Shown: positions 51,368-60,548, numbered from the stretch's first letter. The stretch is DNA of 64,000 nucleotides from Sphingomonas hankookensis (GCF_028551275.1 NZ_CP117025.1:3092001-3156000), one strand, 5' to 3'. Notes: a model not told the origin generated them from the sequence alone. Made by a program: numbers and translations.

Positions 51368-51765
51368 TCGGGCGGCGCCGGCGTCCAGCAGGATGGCCAA
51401 TCGTTGAAGTCCGCTGCCGCTGCGACCCGATCCCCCGCCATCGCGAAGAACACGAAGCGCGGCGGATCGGGCCAGCCGAACCAGTCGCGATCGCGGACGA
51501 TGCAGCGCAAGCCGTCGATCTCCGCGATGCCGATCGTATCGTCGCCGAACCGCCCGAGCAGTGGGTCGGCGATGATCGCGGCTTCTTCGTCGGGGGTTGG
51601 CGCGCGCCAAGTCATGGTGAGCTGCCGATAACGACGCACGCGCCAGATCCAGCGCAGGTCGTCGAGCAGGCTTTGGCCGAAGCCGTCAGGTTTGATCGAC
51701 GTTGCATATCGCCGGGAAATCCATGCGAACAAGGCCATGGCGCATCGTTGCCGATTGAGTTCCAT
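51322..51765 (-). CDS. Hypothetical protein
   Basis: A 147-residue protein from ATG 51765, without signal or membrane segments. It is Trp-rich (WIWRVRRYRQLTMTWRAPTPDEEAAI, spread over 36-62, and RDRDWFGWPDPPRFVFFAM). No family is recognised. It is convergent with the LuxR-DUF4019 gene and overlaps it by 46 bases; a family A repeat lies just upstream. Confidence 0.55.
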   Translation of the reverse strand: MELNRQRCAMALFAWISRRYATSIKPDGFGQSLLDDLRWIWRVRRYRQLTMTWRAPTPDEEAAIIADPLLGRFGDDTIGIAEIDGLRCIVRDRDWFGWPDPPRFVFFAMAGDRVAAAADFNDWPSCWTPAPPDYSIVTPTTFHSPPS

Positions 51766-51780
51766 GCGACAAGCCTCGCC

Positions 51781-51862
51781 GTCGCCCCGGACATGATCCG
51801 GGGTGGCGCTTCGCAATCATTGTTGCTGGAGAAGCGGGACCCCGGGTCAAGCCCGGGGTGAC
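51781..51862. repeat. Palindromic repeat, family A
   Basis: GTCGCCCCGGACATGATCC to AAGCCCGGGGTGAC; the left inner arm is diverged (GGGGTGGCGCTTCGC) while the right one (AGAAGCGGGACCCC) is intact. It lies between two genes read leftward. Confidence 0.8.
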
Positions 51863-51881
51863 GAGAGAAGCAGGCGACAGC

Positions 51882-53105
51882 CTATCCCCGCAAACGGCGC
51901 TCTTCCTCCAGCATGTAATCGCGGGTCAGCGGCAGCGACAGGCGGTTGCGGGTGAGCTGGACCTGGTAGTTGACCATGCCGCCATGGCGGAAGGCGGCCG
52001 CCGCGCCGGCGAGGTAGAAGGTCCACATGCGGTAGAATTTCTCGTCGTACAGCGCGACGATCTGGTCCTTCGCCGCCACCGTGCGATCGTACCAATGGTC
52101 GATGGTCAGCGCATAATGGACGCGCAGCACCTCGATATCGGTCGCGATCAGCTTGGTCCCTTCATAACCGCGCACGATTTCCGACAGCGCCGGGTTGTAG
52201 CCGCCGGGGAAGATGTATTTCGTGGTGAAGGTGTCGGTGACGCCCGGCACGCCCATCCGCCCGATGGTGTGCAGCAGCATGACGCCGTCGTCGGTCAGCA
52301 GTTCGCGGCACTTGCGGAAGAAGGTGCCGTATTGCGGCGGGCCGACATGTTCGAACATGCCGACCGACACGATCCGGTCGAACCGGCCGGTGACGGCGCG
52401 ATAGTCGATCAGTTCGAACTTCACCTTGTCGGCGACGCCGGCTTCCTCCGCGCGGCGGCGGGCGACCTTGATCTGCTCTTCGGACAGGGTGACGCCCAGC
52501 ACTTCCGCGCCGGTCTTTTCATGCAGGTACAGCGCCATCCCGCCCCAGCCGCAGCCGATGTCGAGCACGCGCATGCCGGGCTTCAGCGCCAGTTTCGCGG
52601 CGATATGCGCCTTCTTGTCCGCCTGCGCCTGTTCGAGGCTGTTGGCGGGATCGGTGAAATAGGCGCAGCTATACTGGAGGTCGGTGTCGAGGAAGAGCGC
52701 GTAGAGCCGGTCGGACAGGTCGTAATGATGCGCGACGTTGCGTTTCGACCGGCGGGCCATATTGACCCGGTCGACCCGGTGACGGACCGCGTCGAACAGG
52801 CGGATCGGCAGCGACGGAGCAAGGCCGCTGCCCCGGCCCCAGGGGGTGTTGGACGTCAGCAGCTCGACCAGATCGCGAATGTCGCCGCGGTCGATGACCA
52901 GTTCGCCGTCCATATACGCCTCCGCCGCGCCCAGCGCGGGATGGCGGACGATGCGCCCCGCCACGCCGGGCTGGGTGAAGCGGATCGCGACGTCGGGAAA
53001 GGCCGGATCGGCGGTGCCGAAGGTAACGGTGCGGCCATCGGCATGGGTGAGCGAGAGCGTACCGCGGCGGACGGTACGGGCGAGGAACGTGTCGATCAGT
53101 GCCAT
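51882..53105 (-). CDS. cfa: Cyclopropane-fatty-acyl-phospholipid synthase
   Basis: A 407-residue SAM-dependent enzyme that adds a methylene bridge to unsaturated acyl chains of membrane lipids. Features: AEAYMDGELVIDRGDI (about 61), NVAHHYDLSDRLYALFLD (about 123), SAM motif VLDIGCGWGGMALYLHEKTGAEV (split over 181-203), VSVGMFEHVG (about 247) and a C-terminal WTFYLAGAAAAFRHGGMVNYQ. ATG 53105; a longer upstream frame runs through repeat sequence and is not used. Confidence 0.94.
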   Translation of the reverse strand: MALIDTFLARTVRRGTLSLTHADGRTVTFGTADPAFPDVAIRFTQPGVAGRIVRHPALGAAEAYMDGELVIDRGDIRDLVELLTSNTPWGRGSGLAPSLPIRLFDAVRHRVDRVNMARRSKRNVAHHYDLSDRLYALFLDTDLQYSCAYFTDPANSLEQAQADKKAHIAAKLALKPGMRVLDIGCGWGGMALYLHEKTGAEVLGVTLSEEQIKVARRRAEEAGVADKVKFELIDYRAVTGRFDRIVSVGMFEHVGPPQYGTFFRKCRELLTDDGVMLLHTIGRMGVPGVTDTFTTKYIFPGGYNPALSEIVRGYEGTKLIATDIEVLRVHYALTIDHWYDRTVAAKDQIVALYDEKFYRMWTFYLAGAAAAFRHGGMVNYQVQLTRNRLSLPLTRDYMLEEERRLRG

Positions 53106-53156
53106 GGCTCGGTCCAATACGGACGGAATGTGGCAAGTGATGGGCGAACCGTTGCG

Positions 53157-53320
53157 ATCCTCCCCGGCAGGGAGCTTTGAGACCCTCCCCGGCACGGGGA
53201 GGGGGACCATGCGGAGCATGGTGGAGGGGGTGTCCGCATACGGAACCGCCGCGTTGCGCCGCCCGCACGCTCCACCATCGCCTTCGACGACGGTCCCCCT
53301 CCCCGTTCCGGGGAGGATTT
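53157..53320. repeat. Long palindromic repeat, family E
   Basis: ATCCTCCCCGGCAGGGAGC and GAGACCCTCCCCGGCACGGG at the left, CGGTCCCCCTCCCCGTTCCG and GGGGAGGAT at the right, with CATGCGGAGCATGGTGGAG between. It covers most of the 249-base gap between cfa and the mannosyltransferase-like gene. Confidence 0.7.
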
Positions 53321-53354
53321 GCAGGTCCGCCCGCTTCCGCTACACCGCCGCCCC

Positions 53355-54587
53355 ATGCTCTCCCGCCTGCGCGATCGCCCATGGACCACCGCCCTGCTGA
53401 TCGCATGCGTGGCGCAGTTGCTGTTCCTGTGGGGCCTCGGGCGACCGGGCAAATTGTCGTTCGACGAGGTGCATTACGTGCCCGCCGCAAGGACGTTGCT
53501 GGCGCTGGCCTATCCGGCGAATACCGAACATCCGCTGGTGGCGAAGGCGTTCATCGCCGCGGGCATCGCGCTGTTCGGCGATACTCCGTGGGGGTGGCGG
53601 ATCTTCGGCACGCTGGCGGGGACCGCGACGGTGCTGGGGGTGTTCGCCTGCCTGCAACTGCTGTTCCGGCGGACGCCGGTGTCGGCGTTCGGGGCGGGGC
53701 TGGCGATGCTGAACCAGACGCTGCTGATCGAGGCGCGCACCGCGATGCTGGAGGTGTATCTGGGCGCGTTCACCACGCTCGCCATCGCCGCGTTGCTATG
53801 GTCGATGCGCGGGCGGCCGGCGTTGCGCCTTACCCTGTCGGCGGTGCTGTTCGGGCTGGCGGTCGGGGTCAAATGGGCAGCGATTCCCTATGTTGCGGGC
53901 GCCGGGCTGCTGCTGATTTGGGGCAAGAGCGATCAGCGCGATTACTGGCCGGGGCTGTCGCTGTTCCCCGCGCTGGCGCTGTTCGGGCTGGTGAGTGTCG
54001 GCACCTATCTGGCGACCTTCGCGCCCGCCTTCTTCTATGCGCAGGACCCGCTGACGCTGTCGCGGCTGATCCCGTTCCAGGTCGAGATGTACCAGCGACA
54101 GACGCAGATACTGGCGCCGCATCCCTATCAGTCGAGCTGGTGGAGCTGGCCGCTGCTGATCCGGCCGATCTGGTATTTCTACGAACCCGATAACGGTGTG
54201 CAGCGCGGCGTGCTGCTGCTCGGCAATCCGGCGATCATGTGGGGCGGGCTGGTCGCGGTGGCGGCGTGCCTGTGGGCCGGATGGCGGCGGCGATCGCGGG
54301 CGTTGCTGGGGGTTGGGCTGCTGTGGGTCGGATCGCTGGCGGTGTGGGCGGTGATCCCCAAGTCGCTCGGCTTCTATTATTATTACCATCTGTCGAGCAT
54401 CTGGTTGTGCCTCGCGTTGGCGGCGGCGTTCCATGCTTATGCGAAGGGACGTTTCGCACGGGCGAACGAGTGGTTCGCGCTGCCGGTGCTGATGCTGTTC
54501 GTGTATTTCTACCCGATCATCTCCGCCGCGCCGCTGTCGGGGCCGCAGGCGTTCAACCGGTGGATGTGGTTGGATAGCTGGCGTTAG
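53355..54587 (+). CDS. Dolichyl-phosphate-mannose-protein mannosyltransferase-like (GT39) membrane protein
   Basis: A 410-residue polytopic membrane protein. The family hallmark is the acidic loop after helix 1: LSFDEVHYVPAARTLL (about 36-51) and NTEHPLVAKAFIAAGIALFG, with further helices and the late loop FYYYYHLSSIWLCL (about 338). It resembles protein O-mannosyltransferases and ArnT-like enzymes that use polyprenyl-phosphate sugars. The polyprenol-phosphate sugar synthase-like gene at 54797 could supply its donor. ATG 53355. Confidence 0.85.
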   Translation: MLSRLRDRPWTTALLIACVAQLLFLWGLGRPGKLSFDEVHYVPAARTLLALAYPANTEHPLVAKAFIAAGIALFGDTPWGWRIFGTLAGTATVLGVFACLQLLFRRTPVSAFGAGLAMLNQTLLIEARTAMLEVYLGAFTTLAIAALLWSMRGRPALRLTLSAVLFGLAVGVKWAAIPYVAGAGLLLIWGKSDQRDYWPGLSLFPALALFGLVSVGTYLATFAPAFFYAQDPLTLSRLIPFQVEMYQRQTQILAPHPYQSSWWSWPLLIRPIWYFYEPDNGVQRGVLLLGNPAIMWGGLVAVAACLWAGWRRRSRALLGVGLLWVGSLAVWAVIPKSLGFYYYYHLSSIWLCLALAAAFHAYAKGRFARANEWFALPVLMLFVYFYPIISAAPLSGPQAFNRWMWLDSWR

Positions 54588-54594
54588 AATTGGG

Positions 54595-54770
54595 TTCACG
54601 CGGAGGCGCGGAGGCGCGGAGAAAAGTAGGAGTTTGTTCGCGCAGAGGCGCAGAGGACGCAGAGGGGTTGCAGCTGCCGCGACTGCGGCGCTTAACCGTA
54701 ATGGACAGGGAGGCGCCGTCTCCCGATCGCAACCTCTCTGCGTACTCTGCGCCTCTGCGCGAAAATCCTG
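54595..54770. repeat. Palindromic repeat, family F (CGCAGAGGCGCAGAG type)
   Basis: CGCGCAGAGGCGCAGAGGA, then CGCAGAGGGGTTG at the left (54639-54670) and GCAACCTCTCTGCG, then CTCTGCGCCTCTGCGCG at the right (54729-54761). The preceding CACGCGGAGGCGCGGAGG (54597-54620) is a degraded extra copy. It occupies the gap between convergent genes. Confidence 0.75.
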
Positions 54771-54796
54771 CTCTTCCGCCCGCTTCGGTGCGAAAA

Positions 54797-55909
54797 CTAG
54801 GCCGAGCGCTTCCGCCCGTACCGCCCCCACGTAAACCGCGACGACAGCGCGAAATTCCACACCGCGCCGACCGCGATTCCCGCCAGCGCCGGCAGCGCCC
54901 ACGCCCCGCCGCGCACATCGTACAGGAACGCCGCGACCCCGACATTGGCGACCGCGCCGACCGAACATACCGCGCAGAACGATACCCAGCCGTCGAGCAG
55001 CGCCCTTGGCCCCCGCAGCCGCCGGTCGCGATAGGTCAGGTGGTTGTTCAGGAAGAAATTGAACGTCATCGCCGCCACCGTCGCGACGATCGTCGCCGCG
55101 ATGAAGCCTGCGCCCAGTTCGAGCAGCAGCCCCAGCGCCGCGAGATGGACGATCGCCCCCGCCGCGCCGATCGCGGAGAACATGACGAAGCGCACCGGCA
55201 CCACCCGCCCGAACATCCGGTCGTAGAGCGCGATCAGATATTCGAGCGCGACGACATGGTCGAGCTTGCTCTCCCCCAACAGGCGGGTGCGGAACACATA
55301 GGGCAGCTCGACGAATTTGAGCGGCTGGGGCGCGGCGGTCAGGATGTCGAGCAGGATCTTGAAGCCGATCCCCGACAGCCGCGGCACGACGCGGCGCACG
55401 ACCTCGCCCCGGATCATGAAGAAGCCGCTCATCGGGTCGGACAGATCGGCCTTCAGCACGCGGCGCGACAGGCGGGTGGCGAGCGCCGATTTGGCGACGC
55501 GGTCGGCGTCCCATGCCCCGGTCCCGCCGCCGGCGACGAAGCGCGAGCCGATCACCAGGTCGAGCGCGGGGTCGGCGGTCAGCGCCGCCGCCATGCGCGG
55601 CAACAGCGTCTCGTCATGCTGCAGATCGCCGTCGATCACCGCGACCAGCGGCGCAGCGGTGGCGCACATCCCCTCGATACAGGCGCTCGACAGGCCGCGC
55701 CGGCCGATCCGTTGGATCACACGGATGCGCGGGTCATGGCGGGCGATGGCGCGTGCGACATCGGCGGTGCCGTCGGGGCTGTCGTCGTCGACGAAGATCG
55801 CTTCCCACGCGATGCTGGCCAACGCCGCGTCGAGCGCGGCGACGAGCAGCGGCACGTTGCCGCGTTCGTTGAATACGGGCACGACGATGGCGAGGTCGAG
55901 GGGGGTCAT
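54797..55909 (-). CDS. Polyprenol-phosphate sugar synthase (GT2) fused to GtrA-like membrane domain
   Basis: A 370-residue protein. The GT2 domain (1-230) has LAIVVPVFNERGNVPLL (6-22), IFVDDDSPDGTADV (about 38-51) and VIDGDLQHDETLL (about 90, DxD metal site), as in dolichyl-phosphate mannose synthases. The C-terminal GtrA-like part (about 240-365) has four helices and FNFFLNNHLTYRDRR (about 284-298). It makes polyprenyl-phosphate sugar and may help move it across the membrane. ATG 55909. Confidence 0.9.
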   Translation of the reverse strand: MTPLDLAIVVPVFNERGNVPLLVAALDAALASIAWEAIFVDDDSPDGTADVARAIARHDPRIRVIQRIGRRGLSSACIEGMCATAAPLVAVIDGDLQHDETLLPRMAAALTADPALDLVIGSRFVAGGGTGAWDADRVAKSALATRLSRRVLKADLSDPMSGFFMIRGEVVRRVVPRLSGIGFKILLDILTAAPQPLKFVELPYVFRTRLLGESKLDHVVALEYLIALYDRMFGRVVPVRFVMFSAIGAAGAIVHLAALGLLLELGAGFIAATIVATVAAMTFNFFLNNHLTYRDRRLRGPRALLDGWVSFCAVCSVGAVANVGVAAFLYDVRGGAWALPALAGIAVGAVWNFALSSRFTWGRYGRKRSA

Positions 55910-55920
55910 ATCCCCGCTAT

Positions 55921-56000
55921 CGTACCCCCGCGCAGGCGGGGGTCCAGTGCCACGGATGACGTCCTTCGTGGCCCTGGATCCCCGCCTGCGCGGGGATACG
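55921..56000. repeat. Palindromic repeat, family C
   Basis: CGTACCCCCGCGCAGGCGGG to CCCGCCTGCGCGGGGATACG with outer GTCCAGTGCC / GGCCCTGGAT arms. It fills the gap between leuB and the GT2-GtrA gene; both are read leftward, so it is probably transcribed from leuB. Confidence 0.85.
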
Positions 56001-56014
56001 GCGCCGCAACGGGA

Positions 56015-57061
56015 TCACAACGCCGCCAGCACCGCGTTCGTCATGTCCTGCGTCGTCGCGGTCCCGCCCAGGTCGGGGGTGCGGTGTCCAGCGACCAGCG
56101 CGGCGGTCACCGCTGCCTCGATGCGGTCGGCCGCATCCGCTTCCCCCAGCGAATGGCGCAGCATCATCGCCGCCGACAGGATCGTCGCCAGCGGGTTCGC
56201 CTTGCCTTGGCCCGCGATATCGGGGGCCGAGCCGTGGATCGGTTCGTACAGGCCCTTCCTGTCCTGATTGATCGCGGCGGAGGGCAGCATGCCGATCGAC
56301 CCGGCGCACATGCTCGCCTGATCGGACAATATGTCGCCGAACAAATTGCCGGTGACGATCACGTCGAACTGGCCCGGATTGCGCACCAGCTGCATCGCGG
56401 CATTGTCGACATACATGTGGGTCAGCGCGACATCGGGATAGTCGGCCGAGACTTCGATCACCACATCGCGCCATAGCTGCGAGGTTTCGAGGACGTTGGC
56501 CTTGTCGACCGAACAGAGCCGGTGGTTGCGGGTGCGCGCCGTCTCGAACGCGACGCGGGCGATGCGGGCGACCTCCGCCTCGTCATAGCGCATCAGGTCA
56601 TGGCCCTCGCGCAGGCCGTCCGCCGTCGTGCCCCGGCCCTTCTCACCGAAATAGACGTCGCCGGTCAGCTCGCGCACGATCACCATGTCGATCGCGGCGG
56701 CGACTTCGGGGCGGAGCGCGGAGGCGTCCTCCAGCCCCGCAAACAGCTTGGCCGGGCGCAGATTGGCGAACAGGCCCAGTTCCTTGCGCAGGCCGAGGAT
56801 CGCCTGTTCCGGACGATGTTCGCGCGCGACATTGTCGAATTCGGGATCGCCGACCGCGCCGAACAGGACGGCATCGGCACGCTTGGCCAGATCGAGCGTC
56901 GCGGGCGGCAGCGGATGGCCATGGGCGCGATAGGCCGCGCCGCCGACCGGTGCTTCCTCGAACGTCAGCCCGAGATCGAGCGCATCCAGCACTTGGCGCG
57001 CCGCTGCCACCACTTCCGGTCCGATCCCGTCGCCGGGCAGTATCGCGATCAAAGCCATCAT
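56015..57061 (-). CDS. leuB: 3-isopropylmalate dehydrogenase
   Basis: A 348-residue NAD-dependent enzyme of leucine biosynthesis. Features: [12 protein letters not shown] (7-18), [11 protein letters not shown] with substrate Arg (about 97), [14 protein letters not shown] (about 130), [14 protein letters not shown] with catalytic Lys (about 184), [10 protein letters not shown] (about 216), [23 protein letters not shown] (split over 236-258) and [21 protein letters not shown] 57061 or 57058. No other leu gene is adjacent in the window. Confidence 0.96.
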   Translation of the reverse strand: MMALIAILPGDGIGPEVVAAARQVLDALDLGLTFEEAPVGGAAYRAHGHPLPPATLDLAKRADAVLFGAVGDPEFDNVAREHRPEQAILGLRKELGLFANLRPAKLFAGLEDASALRPEVAAAIDMVIVRELTGDVYFGEKGRGTTADGLREGHDLMRYDEAEVARIARVAFETARTRNHRLCSVDKANVLETSQLWRDVVIEVSADYPDVALTHMYVDNAAMQLVRNPGQFDVIVTGNLFGDILSDQASMCAGSIGMLPSAAINQDRKGLYEPIHGSAPDIAGQGKANPLATILSAAMMLRHSLGEADAADRIEAAVTAALVAGHRTPDLGGTATTQDMTNAVLAAL

Positions 57062-57121
57062 ATCATCCGTCGTTCGCGCACGAAGATTACGCGCGGACGC
57101 CTCTGCCCCAACCGGCCATGC

Positions 57122-57853
57122 TCACGCAACCGTCCTTTTCAGCCGCTCGACCAGCCGGGTGCGCGCCGCCAGCACGTCCTGCCCCTTCAGCCCCAGCAAA
57201 TCGCGCGACAGGAAATGGCCCGACAGCGTCAGCCCGTCGAACGCCGCCGCCCAGTCGGCCCGGCCCCCTTCGATCAGGAAGGCGGGTAGCGGCAGCAGGC
57301 GGTGTTCGAGGCCGACCGCCGCCGCCCGCGATACCGCGCCGCCGCTCTTGGGGCTGACATGGGTCAGGTCGTCGGTCACCCCGGTCGCGACGCATTCGTC
57401 GAGCGACAGGCCGAAGCCCAGTTCGGACAGGATCAGCAACTCGGTCCGCACCAGCGCCCCGACCCAGTCGCGCGCACCCGGCGCCGCGGCGATGGCCGCG
57501 AACAACCCGTCGAGCGCGGCATGGATGCGCGGATAGGGCTGCGCCTCAGGCAGCGCATAAGCGGTCAGCGCACACATCCAGTCGATCGCGGCGGCGGCCA
57601 ACGGCTCGGCGAACAGCGGCGCGCGGCTTTCGACCAGTTCGACGGTCAGCGCCGCCAGCTGCGTATCGGTCCGCGCGCGCCAGTCGCCGCGGATCAGGTT
57701 GCCCGGTTGCAGCACCGGCCGGATCGCCCGGCTGCGCCCGCCGCGGACGTAACCGGGCTGGACGCCAGCATGTTCGGTCAGCACCCGCACGACCGCACCA
57801 TGTTCGCCGTGCGGGCGCACGGAGAGGAGGATGGCGGTGGTGTTGAGGTGCAT
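57122..57853 (-). CDS. recO: DNA repair protein RecO
   Basis: A 243-residue recombination mediator with N-terminal OB fold (AILLSVRPHGEHGAVVRVLTEHAG, residues 7-30; GYVRGGRSRAIRPVLQPGN) and helical C-terminal domain (LILSELGFGLSLDECVATG, about 139-157). The zinc-binding Cys of other RecO proteins are mostly absent, as in many alphaproteobacteria. It loads RecA through RecR at gaps. ATG 57853. Confidence 0.92.
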   Translation of the reverse strand: MHLNTTAILLSVRPHGEHGAVVRVLTEHAGVQPGYVRGGRSRAIRPVLQPGNLIRGDWRARTDTQLAALTVELVESRAPLFAEPLAAAAIDWMCALTAYALPEAQPYPRIHAALDGLFAAIAAAPGARDWVGALVRTELLILSELGFGLSLDECVATGVTDDLTHVSPKSGGAVSRAAAVGLEHRLLPLPAFLIEGGRADWAAAFDGLTLSGHFLSRDLLGLKGQDVLAARTRLVERLKRTVA

Positions 57854-58000
57854 GGGGTGGGTCTAGCAGGGGTTTGCCAGCGATCCCACGTCTTGAATTC
57901 GATCCGCGACCAGCTCAACAAAAATCGTCGCCGAATGATGCAGCGCAAAATATCGCCATCAAATCCTGATGGAAATCAGAAAATCGGCTACAAAGTCTTG

Positions 58001-58029
58001 TTGACTAACCTGCTCTTATTTCCAATATT
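58001..58029 (+). promoter_or_regulatory. Sigma-70-like promoter
   Basis: TTGACT, 17 bases, AATATT: a near-consensus pair in an AT-rich island (57890-58080) within the 353-base recO/58207 gap. Transcription would start near 58036, 66 bases before a strong hairpin. It would serve a short RNA or the 78-residue gene. Confidence 0.55.
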
Positions 58030-58101
58030 CGTGAAATGGATGCTTGCCGAGCATATCAGCGTTTTCTCAATCACGCCGGCCAACTCGCCGCACGCGGGTA
58101 G

Positions 58102-58140
58102 CCCGAACTCGGAACGGTTCGCCGTCCGAGTTCGGGGTTT
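58102..58140 (+). terminator. Strong hairpin with short T-run, possible terminator or attenuator
   Basis: CCCGAACTCGGA, an 11-base loop, TCCGAGTTCGGG, then GTTTATT: a perfect 12-pair stem. The T-run is weak. With the promoter at 58001 it could end a roughly 100-base RNA or regulate read-through into the gene at 58207. Confidence 0.55.
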
Positions 58141-58206
58141 ATTCGATCTTTGTTTGGGATCGGTGCGTCGCGCCGTTTCCCGCATCGAATAGATGGAATC
58201 CGCACC

Positions 58207-58443
58207 ATGTCAGATCCCGTTTCCAAGCCCGTGTCGGGCACCACCAGCGAGCGCGCGGCCGATGCACCGCAGCCGCCGGTCTATCTCAACAGCGAACCCG
58301 ATCATTTCTTTTCGAACCGGTTTCGTACCCGGGTCGTCGAGAGCGACCCGACGAACCGACGCGACGGCGATCACGGCCTGATATTGATGATCGCGACGAT
58401 CGGCGTGCCGATCCTCGCTTACTGTATCTTCAGCGCGATGTAG
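58207..58443 (+). CDS. Small single-span membrane protein
   Basis: A 78-residue protein: a polar N-terminus (MSDPVSKPVSGTTSERAAD), an aromatic/basic middle (NSEPDHFFSNRFRTRVVESD) and one C-terminal membrane helix (LILMIATIGVPILAYCIFSAM). C-tail anchored topology is likely. ATG 58207. It lies downstream of a promoter and hairpin. Unknown function. Confidence 0.65.
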   Translation: MSDPVSKPVSGTTSERAADAPQPPVYLNSEPDHFFSNRFRTRVVESDPTNRRDGDHGLILMIATIGVPILAYCIFSAM

Positions 58444-58447
58444 CGGT

Positions 58448-59359
58448 TCAGCCCCGACGCAGCCGGTGCATCGCCTTGCCGAGCACCGGCCAATCCCGCG
58501 CCCGCTTCGCCCGCTCGACACCGCCATCGAACGCCCGCAACGCTTTCACCGTCGCCCGATTGCCGAGCGACCCGCGCAGCAGCAGCAGGTCGGCACACGC
58601 CGTACCACCGGTCGCGAACTGGCGCTTGTGCTGTCCCTCGCCTTCCGTAAAATCGAACCGCTGCGCCGCGGGTTCGTCGAACAGGGTGCGGAACGCCTCC
58701 ATGTGCAGCACGCTGCCCGGCGACCATTCGCTCCAGGCGGGATCGTGGCCGACATAGTCGTAGCGCACGTCGCCGCCGGTCATCGGGCAGTAGAGATAGG
58801 CGATGGGCGAACCCCCGACGAACAGCAGCCAGCCGAACGCCTCGCCGCGCGTGCCCCTGCCCTGCATCGCGGCACGGAAGGCGATGTCGTTGGGCAAGCC
58901 GGCGCCGAGCAACTTTTCCTGATAGGTCCGCTCGGCCACCTGGCGGGCGATGCCGTGGAACTCGGCCAGTTCCTGCGCCGTGCGATAGGTGCGGACGTCG
59001 AGGCTGCCTTCGTTCGCCTCGGCCAGCTTCTTCGCCTTGCGTTTCAGGCCGGAGCGGGCATTGCCCGACAGGCCGGCGAACCACGCGTCGAAACCGATCG
59101 TCAGGTCGGTGTGATAGCGGGTGTAACGCTGCCGAACGAAGGCGATCGGGCTGGTCGACAGCATCGCATCGACCAGCGGTTCGGGCAGCGACGTCACCGA
59201 CCAGCCGTCCGCCCCCGGCGGCAGCGGCGGCAAGGCGGGCGCGTCGCCCGACAGCACGTCGCGCAGTTCCAGCGGCACGCGCACCAGCCGGCGGCGGATC
59301 GAAAAGAGCGTGCGCGCGCCGATCTGGAATTTGAGCGGCCAAGACTGGGCGCTCGTCAC
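58448..59359 (-). CDS. GNAT/FemAB-like acetyltransferase
   Basis: A 303-residue protein of the Acetyltransf_6 (CelD/BioF2/FemAB-like) type: FDAWFAGLSGNARSGLKRKAKKL (about 111-133), YRTAQELAEFHGIARQVAERTYQ (about 146), GWLLFVGGSPIAYLYCPM (about 196) and YDYVGHDPAWSEWSPGSVLHMEAF (about 220-243). GTG 59359 overlaps the deacetylase stop (GTGA). The pair suggests modification of a surface polysaccharide; substrate unknown. Confidence 0.82.
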   Translation of the reverse strand: MTSAQSWPLKFQIGARTLFSIRRRLVRVPLELRDVLSGDAPALPPLPPGADGWSVTSLPEPLVDAMLSTSPIAFVRQRYTRYHTDLTIGFDAWFAGLSGNARSGLKRKAKKLAEANEGSLDVRTYRTAQELAEFHGIARQVAERTYQEKLLGAGLPNDIAFRAAMQGRGTRGEAFGWLLFVGGSPIAYLYCPMTGGDVRYDYVGHDPAWSEWSPGSVLHMEAFRTLFDEPAAQRFDFTEGEGQHKRQFATGGTACADLLLLRGSLGNRATVKALRAFDGGVERAKRARDWPVLGKAMHRLRRG

Positions 59360-60312
59360 GCCGCGCGCTCCTCGACCCAGTTCGACCAGAGCTGTTCGAC
59401 CTGCCGCCACCGCGTGCGCAGGGCATTGGCGGGCAGCGGCCGGTCGTCCTGCCCCAGGCGGAGCGCCGGGCGGTCGCGGAAATGGGTGGTGGGCAGCGCG
59501 TCGGCGCGTTCGGCCAACGTGCGGCACAGCGCCTCGAACCGGCGGACATGGACGCCGTTGGCACGTGTCCCCTGCCGGTTGGCAAGTTCGAAGCCGTGGC
59601 TAACGATCGTCACCGCCGCATGGTCGTGGCGGGCGGCGTAGGTCAGCGCGGCTCGCATCTCGGCGGCCGACAGCGCGCAAATCTGGAAATGCCGCCGCCC
59701 GCCGCCGGGCATCGCGATGGTCGTGACCGGCAGCTCGACCAGCCCACGATGCGCGACCGGTGCGATCAGGTCGGGCGACAGGGTGATCGCACTGGGCCAG
59801 GGATGATGCGCGCCGTTATGGCTGCTGTCATAGGCGAAGCCCAATGCGGCCAGCGCGTCGATGGTCGTGTCGTTGGCGCTGTAGCTGCCCGCGCGGAAGG
59901 CGACCGGTTCGGGCGCACCGCAGGCTTGCAGCAGGTCGCGCGCCTCGCCCAGCAGATCCTGCTGCTCCTGCCGCGACAGGTCGACCAGTTCGAACCGGCC
60001 ATGCGCCTGCCCCCGATCACCGACCGCCGCACCGACCCAATTGGGGTGGAGATGCAGCTGGACCTCCTGCCCCCCGGCCAGGATCGCCTCCACGGTCGGC
60101 GCGATCGCCGCCATGCCATAGAGCTTCGCGGGCAGCGGATCGACGAAGAAGCACGCCTTCAATCCATGGGCGCGCAGCCGCTCCAGCTGCCACGTCACGC
60201 CGACCCCGGCGGGTTCGAGCGAGCGGGCAATGACGGTCGACGCCGACAGGTCGGCGGCATGGTGCCGCCACATCAATTCGGTGTCGATCGTCAGGAATAC
60301 CGGCGTTGCCAT
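59356..60312 (-). CDS. Polysaccharide deacetylase-like protein
   Basis: A 318-residue NodB-fold protein: VFLTIDTELMW (5-15, catalytic Asp), QEVQLHLHPNWVG (about 82-94, His-x-His metal pair), FRAGSYSANDTTIDAL (about 140) and VTIVSHGFELAN (about 245). ATG 60312. It is translationally linked to the FemAB-like gene. The 236-base upstream region 60313-60548 presumably holds its promoter; nothing clear was seen. Confidence 0.85.
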   Translation of the reverse strand: MATPVFLTIDTELMWRHHAADLSASTVIARSLEPAGVGVTWQLERLRAHGLKACFFVDPLPAKLYGMAAIAPTVEAILAGGQEVQLHLHPNWVGAAVGDRGQAHGRFELVDLSRQEQQDLLGEARDLLQACGAPEPVAFRAGSYSANDTTIDALAALGFAYDSSHNGAHHPWPSAITLSPDLIAPVAHRGLVELPVTTIAMPGGGRRHFQICALSAAEMRAALTYAARHDHAAVTIVSHGFELANRQGTRANGVHVRRFEALCRTLAERADALPTTHFRDRPALRLGQDDRPLPANALRTRWRQVEQLWSNWVEERAA

Positions 60313-60548
60313 AAAAGAGGTCCTGCACCGATGGGCGTAAACATCCCATAAAGCCCGCACCGGGCGCACGAATAAATTGTACGCCACGTACCAATGGCTC
60401 GTTAACCACGGTGTTGCAGACTTTACGCACTTTGTTACCGCGCCGTACCGAAACCATGCGGAAACCCGGCGACATTCCGGGCTGGACCGGCGGGAACAGG
60501 ACCTGTCAGGACGTCGTTAGCCGCGTAACTTTCTGACCGGAGGAATGG

